A stretch of DNA of 11,874 bases from CAZMLC01 sp964567125 (GTDB taxonomy: Bacteria > Verrucomicrobiota > Kiritimatiellia > RFP12 > UBA1067), in NCBI GenBank assembly GCA_964567125.1, contig CAZMLC010000081.1, positions 1 to 11,874 on the forward strand. Direction: 5' to 3'. Of the stretch, positions 6,849 through 11,874 are shown one piece after another (the first letter of the stretch is position 1; each line of letters starts with the position of its first letter). The position numbers and the translations under genes were made by a program. A model generated the notes under the pieces. That model saw nothing but the letters and a program-made list of their open reading frames with translations, did not search any database and was not told the origin of the DNA.

Positions 6849-7715
6849 ATGGCAAAGAAGACAGCAGCAAAGACGAAGGCAGCGGTCAAAAAACCCGCTG
6901 TGAAGCCAGCGGCCAAAGCGGCTCTGACGCCGTGGGATATTGTACAGATTGCGCGTCATGCGGAGCGTCCGAATATTGCGGATTATATCGCGCTGATGTG
7001 CGAGGATTTCGTGGAACTGCACGGGGATCGCCTCTTCGGTGACGACCGCGGCATGATCGGCGGTTTTGCGACGATCGGCGGACAAAAGGTCATGCTGATC
7101 GGCCACCGCAAGGGACGCGGCGTGGAGGAGAATATTGAGGCTAACTTCGGTATGGCAAGTCCCGAAGGGTATCGCAAGGCGAAGCGTCTGATGACGCTGG
7201 CGGCAAAGTACAAACTGCCGGTCGTGTCGCTCGTGGATACTCCGGGAGCTTATCCCGGCAGCGAAGCCGAGGCGCGCGGTCAGGCTGAAGCCATTGCGCA
7301 CAATCTCGAATTCATGTCCACGCTGAAGACGCCGATGGTCGTCGTGATTACGGGTGAAGGTGGCAGCGGCGGCGCCTTAGGTATTGCCGTGGGCGATCGG
7401 ATCCTCATGCTGCAGAACGCGGTCTACTCCGTGATCTCTCCGGAAGGGTGCGCCTCGATTCTCTGGCGCGATGGAACCAAGGCCTCGCTGGCTGCGGAAG
7501 CGCTCAAGATCACGGCGGAGTCGCTAAAGGGCCTTGGCGTGATTGACGCCATCATCCCGGAGCCCAAGGGCGGCGCGCATACGGATAAAAAGCAGGCGGT
7601 CGAAGCGGTCAAGCAGGCGATTGTCGCTGAAATCGTCGCGCTCAAGAAGATCGGATTGACCGAGCTGGTGGATGCGCGCTACGCGAAATTCGCGGCAATG
7701 GGACGCTTCGCGTAA
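6849..7715 (+). CDS. accA: Acetyl-CoA carboxylase carboxyltransferase subunit alpha, with Lys/Ala-rich N-terminal tail
   Basis: AccA completes the carboxyltransferase that makes malonyl-CoA. The conserved core starts near residue 26 (LTPWDIVQIARH). It includes LVDTPGAYPG (Asp130-Thr131-Pro132-Gly133), EGGSGGALGIAVGD (Gly171-Gly172 and following), and ISPEGCASILW. At 288 residues it is about 30 shorter than E. coli AccA. The long N-terminal helical segment of the E. coli protein is missing. In its place residues 2-25 hold eight Lys and ten Ala with two Pro, resembling a histone H1-type tail. The start is supported by AGGA at 6838-6841, seven bases upstream, and there is no other in-frame ATG before the conserved core. 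A strong terminator follows at 7739-7776, ending this block of genes. The function is secure; the role of the tail is unknown. Confidence 0.96.
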   Translation: MAKKTAAKTKAAVKKPAVKPAAKAALTPWDIVQIARHAERPNIADYIALMCEDFVELHGDRLFGDDRGMIGGFATIGGQKVMLIGHRKGRGVEENIEANFGMASPEGYRKAKRLMTLAAKYKLPVVSLVDTPGAYPGSEAEARGQAEAIAHNLEFMSTLKTPMVVVITGEGGSGGALGIAVGDRILMLQNAVYSVISPEGCASILWRDGTKASLAAEALKITAESLKGLGVIDAIIPEPKGGAHTDKKQAVEAVKQAIVAEIVALKKIGLTELVDARYAKFAAMGRFA

Positions 7716-7738
7716 TGCCAGGCCGTATCGGGTGAACG

Positions 7739-7776
7739 ATAGAGGAGTCCGGTTAGACTGGCCTCCTCTATTTTTT
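7739..7776 (+). terminator. Intrinsic terminator after accA
   Basis: ATAGAGGAG (7739-7747) pairs perfectly with CTCCTCTAT (7763-7771), followed by a run of six T (7771-7776). The 15-base loop can form a few more pairs. It lies 23 bases after the accA stop and should end the plus-strand housekeeping transcript. Confidence 0.88.
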
Positions 7777-7783
7777 GGGGAAG

Positions 7784-7807
7784 ATCCCAGGAATATCGTA
7801 CTGGGAT
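7784..7807. repeat. Small inverted repeat between the two terminators
   Basis: ATCCCAG (7784-7790) and CTGGGAT (7801-7807) are exact inverted copies separated by ten bases. No T-run follows. The stretch from 7777 to 7862 has no supportable gene. It could be a DNA-binding site, or part of a short structured RNA ending at the next terminator. No function is assigned. Confidence 0.4.
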
Positions 7808-7864
7808 TGCGGGAAGGTATCCTTCGTCACCGCGCGATGGTACACGATCCAATCATGCAAACAA

Positions 7865-7896
7865 AAAAAGACCTGACTTGCGAGTCAGGTCTTTTT
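7865..7896. terminator. Bidirectional intrinsic terminator between accA and the OmpA-like gene
   Basis: A perfect 14-pair stem joins 7865-7878 to 7883-7896 around the loop TGCG, with core GACCTGACT/AGTCAGGTC. On the plus strand it ends in five T. On the minus strand the A-run 7863-7869 becomes seven T, giving the stronger terminator. It begins 24 bases past the stop of the minus-strand gene. It is therefore mainly that gene's terminator and also a backstop for plus-strand readthrough. Confidence 0.88.
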
Positions 7897-7919
7897 GGCT
7901 CCTTACGATACTGCGGCGA

Positions 7920-8870
7920 TTAGTTCTTGCGCAGTTCGTTGCGGCTTGCTTCGTCACCCACGCCGCGGATGAAGATATCCACGCGACGATTTTCAGGATT
8001 GCCCTTATCGAGGTCCGGGGTTACTTTCGGACGGGAGAAACCATAGCCGATGGCGCTCAGCTTAGCAGCGTCAACGCCGGTATTGGCGATGTAGCCCTTG
8101 ACCACTTCCGCGCGACGCTCAGAAAGGTTCTGATTGTACTTCGCGCTGGATTTGTGGCGGCGGTCCGCATGGCCTTCCACCGAGACAGTGACGTTCGGGT
8201 TCTTCGCNNNNNNNNNNNNNNNNNNNNNNNNNNNNNNNNNNNNNNNNNNNNNNNNNNNNNNNNNNNNNNNNNNNNNNNNNNNNNNNNNNNNNNNNNNNNN
8301 NNNNNNNCCGCCCAGATCGCTCTCCTGGATTTGCATGCCGGTCTTAGCCTGTGCACGGATGGTCCAGTTGTCGGTCAGACGATAACCCATGCCGAGACCG
8401 ATACGCGGGGTGACCATTGTGTGGTTGCGCGCTTCATCGCCGAAAACGTTTGCGCCGGAATACCAATACGCTGCGCCTAACGTCAGATACGGATCAAAAC
8501 GGGACTCACGGCCGAGCAAGTGGAAGAGCACGTCCGCGCTGGGCCCGAAGAGCTGGTCATTGCCGCCGCCGACTTTAGGCGTCGCGTGGGGCGAATAGAG
8601 CATGCCCGCTTCGAGCGAAACATAATCCGTCAGGTCATAACCTAAGCTCAGGTTGAAAAAAGGTGGGACATTTCCTGAGTTACCATCCATGACCATGACG
8701 CCTACGCTCGGGCTGACATACCACCGGCCCAGCTCTTCCTGCGATTCTTTAACAACCGCATTGTAATTTGATTCGTCAACCTTCACATCAGACTTTGCAG
8801 TTTCTGCCGCAAACGTCCACTGAGAAACAGCTGCCACAGCAGCGTAAGAAAGAATCATTTTTTTGTTCAT
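7920..8870 (-). CDS. Outer-membrane beta-barrel protein with OmpA peptidoglycan-binding domain (internal assembly gap)
   Basis: The protein probably ties the outer membrane to peptidoglycan. A signal peptide is clear: MNKK, a hydrophobic stretch, and a likely cut after TFA at residue 21. Residues of roughly 48-187 show alternating amphipathic strands rich in Gly, Tyr and aromatic residues, as in small OmpA-like barrels. After the gap, the last 95 residues are an OmpA C-terminal domain. It has EGHAD with the ligand-binding Asp, then NQNLSERRAEVV with the conserved Arg, then GYGFSRP and NRRVDIFI. The linker and first part of the OmpA domain lie in the 100-N gap, so the nominal 316 residues are only approximate. 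A strong ribosome site and a promoter precede the gene, and a good terminator follows, so it is probably transcribed alone. No specific gene name is justified. Confidence 0.92.
   Translation of the reverse strand: MNKKMILSYAAVAAVSQWTFAAETAKSDVKVDESNYNAVVKESQEELGRWYVSPSVGVMVMDGNSGNVPPFFNLSLGYDLTDYVSLEAGMLYSPHATPKVGGGNDQLFGPSADVLFHLLGRESRFDPYLTLGAAYWYSGANVFGDEARNHTMVTPRIGLGMGYRLTDNWTIRAQAKTGMQIQESDLGXXXXXXXXXXXXXXXXXXXXXXXXXXXXXXXXXXAKNPNVTVSVEGHADRRHKSSAKYNQNLSERRAEVVKGYIANTGVDAAKLSAIGYGFSRPKVTPDLDKGNPENRRVDIFIRGVGDEASRNELRKN
8208..8307. other. Assembly gap (100 N) inside the OmpA-like gene
   Basis: Exactly 100 N separate the barrel part from the peptidoglycan-binding part of the minus-strand protein. 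The frame is kept nominally, but this may be chance because the run length looks like a placeholder. Confidence 0.95.
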
Positions 8871-8879
8871 AGTCTATGT

Positions 8880-8885
8880 ACCTCC
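8880..8885 (-). promoter_or_regulatory. Strong ribosome binding site of the OmpA-like gene
   Basis: On the minus strand GGAGGT lies nine bases before the ATG at 8870. This strong match fits an abundant outer-membrane protein and fixes the start, which is also where the signal peptide begins. Confidence 0.8.
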
Positions 8886-8898
8886 AAAATGTGAGAAA

Positions 8899-8927
8899 AT
8901 AGTAATTCATTTGTCAGGTGAAAACAA
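8899..8927 (-). promoter_or_regulatory. Sigma-70-like promoter of the OmpA-like gene
   Basis: On the minus strand TTGTTT (8927-8922) and TACTAT (8904-8899) are separated by exactly 17 bases. Transcription would start near 8892, leaving a leader of about 22 bases that holds the ribosome site. The spacing and hexamers are good, but there is no experimental support. Confidence 0.55.
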
Positions 8928-8928
8928 G

Positions 8929-9009
8929 GACAAAAAGACATTTTTTAGGGAAAGATCAGGCCCCGCAAAAGAAATCGTGAAAAGGGCATTGTCTTGCCTC
9001 CTTTTTGTC
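8929..9009. repeat. Inverted 9-base repeat touching both divergent promoters
   Basis: GACAAAAAG (8929-8937) recurs inverted as CTTTTTGTC (9001-9009). The first copy sits one base upstream of the -35 of the minus-strand promoter. The second lies in the -10/-35 spacer of the plus-strand promoter. It could be a pair of regulator half-sites, or chance in an A/T-rich region. Confidence 0.35.
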
Positions 9010-9017
9010 TCTATACT
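8989..9017 (+). promoter_or_regulatory. Sigma-70-like promoter of the FkbH operon
   Basis: TTGTCT (8989-8994) and TATACT (9012-9017) are separated by exactly 17 bases. Transcription would start near 9024, 17 to 23 bases before the candidate start codons. This promoter makes the upstream in-frame ATG at 9005 unlikely as a translation start, because it lies before the -10. Confidence 0.6.
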
Positions 9018-9040
9018 TACACATAAGCATACGCGGTAAA

Positions 9041-10696
9041 ATGATCATGAAAATAGGTCTCCTTTCAAATACGACGAGTGAAATCCTGGCTCAGCGGCTT
9101 AGTCGGGCAGGGCATGTGTGGTATCCGCCTGGATTTAATGCGTGGCAGGCTGCTGCGCTGGACGCTGAATCTGCGCTATACCGGGAACAACCCGATGTGG
9201 TTCTCGTGGCGTTGGATGGCCATGCGCTGTTTGCGCCATGCGCGACCTGTGAAGCCGGCGAGGCGCTCGTGGCGCAGGCGGTGGAGGCGGTCCGTCTGCT
9301 GGTTGAGCGCTTGCCCCATGCGCTGATCTTGGTGTCGACGCTGGATGTCCCTCAGGACCGGATCCAGCCGCTGGCCGTGCGTCGTTTTGAGCGCGTATGG
9401 GAATATGCCTGGTGGTCTGCGGTCAGCGCGATCATTGAAGCGTCTACGCACGTTTTCTTTCTTGATTTAAAAGCTATTATTGAACGCCTCGGACGCGTGA
9501 ACGCCTATTCACCCAAGATGTGGTATGCGGGCGGTATCCCCTACAAGATGGCGGTCTATGAGGCGATTGAGCTGGAGTTCCAGACGATTGTCCAGGCGTG
9601 GCAGGGGAAGCGGGCCAAGTGCCTGGCTGTGGATTTTGATGAGACCTTGTGGGGCGGGGTGGTTGGCGAGGATGGCGTGCAGGGCATTGTCTTGGGCGAT
9701 CAGCATGAGGGAGCCGCCTATCGCGATTTCCAGATGCGCGTGCGTGAAATTAAGGCGCTTGGAACGATTCTGGTCGGGGTCTCGAAAAATAATATCGCCG
9801 ATGTGGAGGCGCTTTTCAGCACCCACGAACAGATGGTGTTGCGCAAAAAGGATTTTGCGGACTGGGAGGTCAATTGGCGGGAAAAGCCGGTCAATTTGCG
9901 GGCGCTTGCTGCGCGCCTCAATATCGGAATGGACGCGATTGTCTTCATCGATGACAACCCTGCCGAGCAAGTGGCGATGCGCAAATTGGAGCCTGCGGTT
10001 ATCGTTGAAGATTTTCCGCATGATCGTACGTTGCTCTCCAGTTGGGCGCAGCAGGTGTATCGCGCCTATTTCTTTTGCCTGCGGGCAACGGCTGAAGATC
10101 AGCACAAGACCGAGCTCTGCCAATCGAACAAGGCGCGCGAAGTCTTGCGCCAGCAGGCGGGCACCGTGTGCGACTATCTGCGCAATCTGGCCATTCATGT
10201 GCGCTTTAACCGCAGCCGCGCCTGCGAGATCCCGCGCATTGCGCAGTTGACGCAGAAGACTAATCAATTTAATTTGACGACGAAGCGCTATACAGAGGGT
10301 GATCTGCAGCGCATGCTCAAAGCGCCGGAACAGTGGCTGATCTATAGCATCTTTGCCAGCGATCGATTCGGGGCGAATGGATTGGTCGGCGTGGTGATCG
10401 TCTCGCGCAACGGCATGGATGCCGAGATCGATACCTTCCTGCTGAGCTGCCGCGTCATGGGGCGTACGATTGAGGAGACCGTGCTTGCCTTGTTGGAAAA
10501 TGAACTGCGCAACAGCGGCGTTGTCGAAGTGCGTGCACGCTATGTGCCGACACCGAAGAACGAGCCGTGCGCGCATTTTTATGACGATAACGGGTATACG
10601 CTGCTGTCAACGGAAGCTGAGGGTACGCGCGTGTACGGCCTGCGTCTGGAAGGCGCGCCGCGCGCAACGAAAAATCTGATCACGGTGGAGATGTAA
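9041..10696 (+). CDS. FkbH-type HAD-superfamily protein with C-terminal acyltransferase-like domain
   Basis: FkbH proteins take a glyceryl group from 1,3-bisphosphoglycerate, remove phosphate with a HAD domain and load the unit on a carrier protein. From the ATG at 9041 there are 551 residues. The N-terminal 190 or so form the variable, SGNH-like family portion. HAD motif I is KCLAVDFDETLWGG with Asp198 and Asp200; the Cys just before it is typical of the family. A SKNN stretch follows, then FIDDNP (Asp304-Asp305). The C-terminal part has the characteristic TNQFNLTTKRY (from Thr407) and IDTFLLSCRVMGR (Asp464 region). Starts at 9041 and 9047 are both possible because no good ribosome site is visible; 9005 lies in the promoter. 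The stop shares one base with the following carrier-protein ATG, which strongly suggests that carrier is the partner. The substrate is inferred from the family only. Confidence 0.9.
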   Translation: MIMKIGLLSNTTSEILAQRLSRAGHVWYPPGFNAWQAAALDAESALYREQPDVVLVALDGHALFAPCATCEAGEALVAQAVEAVRLLVERLPHALILVSTLDVPQDRIQPLAVRRFERVWEYAWWSAVSAIIEASTHVFFLDLKAIIERLGRVNAYSPKMWYAGGIPYKMAVYEAIELEFQTIVQAWQGKRAKCLAVDFDETLWGGVVGEDGVQGIVLGDQHEGAAYRDFQMRVREIKALGTILVGVSKNNIADVEALFSTHEQMVLRKKDFADWEVNWREKPVNLRALAARLNIGMDAIVFIDDNPAEQVAMRKLEPAVIVEDFPHDRTLLSSWAQQVYRAYFFCLRATAEDQHKTELCQSNKAREVLRQQAGTVCDYLRNLAIHVRFNRSRACEIPRIAQLTQKTNQFNLTTKRYTEGDLQRMLKAPEQWLIYSIFASDRFGANGLVGVVIVSRNGMDAEIDTFLLSCRVMGRTIEETVLALLENELRNSGVVEVRARYVPTPKNEPCAHFYDDNGYTLLSTEAEGTRVYGLRLEGAPRATKNLITVEM

Positions 10697-10917
10697 TGGA
10701 ACGTTTTTGTGAACAGTTGGCTGAGATTCTGGAGGTTGATCCTGCGGGCTTGACGCCGGATTACGCCTTTCGCTCGATTCCCGATTGGGGCTCGCTGATG
10801 GGGTTCTCGATTCTCATTCTTTTACAGGACGCGTATGGTTGCCGGTTAACCGTTGAACAGTTCGTAAAACTTGAGACGGTGGGTGAGCTGTATGCGATGG
10901 TGGAGGCCCAATCATGA
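10696..10917 (+). CDS. Stand-alone acyl carrier protein with WGSL site
   Basis: The 73-residue product has acyl carrier protein length and helix layout. It would carry an acyl group on phosphopantetheine attached to Ser33 in PDWGSLMGFSILILL. Most carrier proteins have Asp before this Ser (DSL), but here it is Gly (WGSL). The Trp and the following hydrophobic helix match the carrier proteins found beside FkbH genes. The acidic helical regions fit the family. The gene shares one base with the FkbH stop (GGAGA at 10687-10691 upstream) and overlaps the next gene by four bases. These overlaps imply coupled production with FkbH and the reductase. Modification at Ser33 is inferred, not shown. Confidence 0.85.
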   Translation: MERFCEQLAEILEVDPAGLTPDYAFRSIPDWGSLMGFSILILLQDAYGCRLTVEQFVKLETVGELYAMVEAQS

Positions 10918-11672
10918 GCGCAGAAAATCTGGCAGGGAAGCGGATCCTGGTGACCGGGGCCAGTGCAGGCATCGGGCGTGCAATCGCGTGTGCGTTGAGC
11001 CGGGACGGTGCGCAGCTGGTGCTGATGGCGCGCGACGAAGCACGGTTGCAGGCGACGCATGCGGCACTGGACGGAACGGGCCATACGTGGATCAGTCTGG
11101 ACCTTGCGCAGCGGCACACCGAGCTTCCCGCGGTGTTGAAACAGCTGGCAGGCGCCGGCGCGTTTTATGGTTTTGTGCATGCTGCGGGGGTGAACCTCTC
11201 TGCCCCGCTGAAGCTGCAGCAGTGGGCGCGCGCGGAAGAGATGATGGCCGTGAACTGGGGCGCTGGCCTGATGTTGGCCAAGGCTTTCCGGCAGCAGGGG
11301 GTCTACGATAAGGCGGGCGGACGTGCGGTCTTTATTTCCTCGTCAGCCAGCCTCGTGGGGGATAAGGCGCTGGCCGCCTATGCGGCGAGCAAGGGCGCGA
11401 TCAATGCCATGGCGCGGGCCCTTGCCGTTGAGTGGGCGCCCGAACGCATCACGGTGAACGTCGTCGCGCCCGGGTTTATTCAGACGGAGTTGAATCAGCA
11501 GTTGCGCGCACGGTTGACAGAGGAGCAGGCGCGTGCGCTTGAGCAGCGCTATCCGCTGGGGCTCGGCACGCCTGAGGATGTGGCGGCTGCGGTTCGTTTT
11601 CTGATGCGCGCTGAGGCGCGGTGGATCACGGGCGCGGTGATTCCTGTGGATGGCGGCTTAACGGCTTTTTAA
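10914..11672 (+). CDS. FabG-like short-chain dehydrogenase/reductase
   Basis: This 252-residue protein is a classical NAD(P)-dependent short-chain dehydrogenase. The cofactor motif TGASAGIG is at residues 14-21, followed by HAAG. The catalytic tetrad reads Asn114 (AVNW), Ser143 (ISSSAS), Tyr156 and Lys160 (YAASK). The C-terminus has PGFIQTEL and the FabG-type GAVIPVDGG. The start overlaps the carrier-protein stop by four bases, with GGAGG at 10902-10906 seven bases upstream. Its position after FkbH and a carrier protein suggests that it reduces a keto group, or oxidises a hydroxyl group, on the carrier-bound unit, like FabG with 3-oxoacyl-ACP. It could instead act on a sugar or free small substrate. 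The housekeeping fabG role is less likely because no other fatty acid synthase genes adjoin it. Confidence 0.92.
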   Translation: MSAENLAGKRILVTGASAGIGRAIACALSRDGAQLVLMARDEARLQATHAALDGTGHTWISLDLAQRHTELPAVLKQLAGAGAFYGFVHAAGVNLSAPLKLQQWARAEEMMAVNWGAGLMLAKAFRQQGVYDKAGGRAVFISSSASLVGDKALAAYAASKGAINAMARALAVEWAPERITVNVVAPGFIQTELNQQLRARLTEEQARALEQRYPLGLGTPEDVAAAVRFLMRAEARWITGAVIPVDGGLTAF

Positions 11673-11689
11673 ACGAAGGAGATGAGACA

Positions 11690-11874
11690 ATGACACAACG
11701 AACGATTGACTTGGTCAGCTGGACTGGCGAGAAGAAGTGCTGCAGCGTAACCGATGCGCTGTGCAAACGCGGGTTTACTGCGATTTACTGCGCCAACGAA
11801 GAGGAGGCTTCCGCGTATATCCTCGAGCAGGCGGAAGGTGCGACGAACGTTGGATTTGGCGGATCGTTGTCGGT
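11690..11874 (+). CDS. LUD-domain protein, 3' partial
   Basis: A frame opens at ATG 11690 and runs off the window, with 61 full codons visible. AAGGAG at 11676-11681 lies eight bases upstream, 18 bases after the reductase stop, so it is the fourth gene of the operon. The visible part has the start of a LUD (lactate utilisation, DUF162) domain: an N-terminal helix ending KRGF, then a strand, an EEEA helix, and EGATNVGFGGSLSV at the end. That last stretch matches the family's glycine-rich GxGGS segment. LUD proteins occur in LutB/LutC-type lactate oxidation systems and also as stand-alone proteins of unclear function. The short fragment has several Cys (17, 18, 25, 34). The assignment is likely but rests on a partial sequence. 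Confidence 0.7.
   Translation, partial: MTQRTIDLVSWTGEKKCCSVTDALCKRGFTAIYCANEEEASAYILEQAEGATNVGFGGSLS

Noticed and set aside
7878..8480. Plus-strand open frame of 200 codons opposite the OmpA-like gene
   Set aside because: It spans the N gap and overlaps the bidirectional terminator. The minus strand carries a signal peptide and OmpA-domain motifs.
9005..9040. Upstream ATG for the FkbH protein
   Set aside because: It lies before the -10 hexamer of the likely promoter, has no ribosome site, and adds residues not typical of the family.
9509..10576. Minus-strand open frame of 355 codons opposite the FkbH gene
   Set aside because: The plus strand encodes clear FkbH motifs over the same bases. 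The minus product shows no recognisable domain and has no ribosome site, as expected for a mirror frame in GC-rich coding DNA.
1..11874. CRISPR array, tRNA, rRNA, insertion sequence or phage genes
   Set aside because: No spaced direct repeats, no tRNA cloverleaf, no rRNA-like segments and no transposase or integrase motifs were seen on either strand.

Overview
The window looks like a chromosomal segment of a Gram-negative bacterium of moderately high GC content. Gene order (coaE-rho, then tig-clpP-clpX, panD, accD, accA), an OmpA-type outer-membrane protein, and a Rho with a long disordered N-terminal extension suggest the PVC superphylum (Kiritimatiellota, Lentisphaerota or Verrucomicrobiota). 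That placement is inference from gene content and was not tested. Two runs of exactly 100 N (2123-2222 and 8208-8307) look like fixed-size assembly placeholders. They interrupt rho and the OmpA-like gene.

Region 1 (1-7776, plus strand) is a housekeeping block. It holds dephospho-CoA kinase (coaE, 5' end cut by the window), Rho, trigger factor, ClpP, ClpX, aspartate 1-decarboxylase (panD) and the two carboxyltransferase subunits of acetyl-CoA carboxylase (accD, accA). Several genes overlap by 4 bases in an ATGA arrangement (coaE/rho, tig/clpP), and clpP/clpX are 3 bases apart, which points to translational coupling. The block joins nascent-chain folding and proteolysis (tig-clpP-clpX) to CoA supply (coaE, panD) and malonyl-CoA synthesis (accD, accA). 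A hairpin with an extended -10 in its loop lies between rho and tig. A long hairpin without a T-tract fills the start of the clpX-panD spacer. A strong intrinsic terminator follows accA.

Region 2 (7777-9040) holds a convergent, apparently bidirectional terminator, a minus-strand outer-membrane beta-barrel/OmpA peptidoglycan-binding protein, and a divergent promoter region. That region has one good sigma-70-like promoter facing each way and an inverted 9-base repeat touching both.

Region 3 (9041-11874, plus strand) is the start of a tightly packed accessory operon with its own promoter. It encodes an FkbH-type HAD/acyltransferase, a stand-alone acyl carrier protein with an unusual WGSL site, a FabG-like short-chain dehydrogenase/reductase, and the beginning of a LUD-domain protein cut by the window end. 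FkbH enzymes load glyceryl-type units onto carrier proteins. This set therefore looks like a small carrier-protein pathway making a C3 or hydroxyacyl unit for an unknown acceptor, and it is the best candidate here for undescribed biology.

No tRNA, rRNA, CRISPR array, transposase or insertion sequence was seen. No gene-free stretch exceeds 300 bases.
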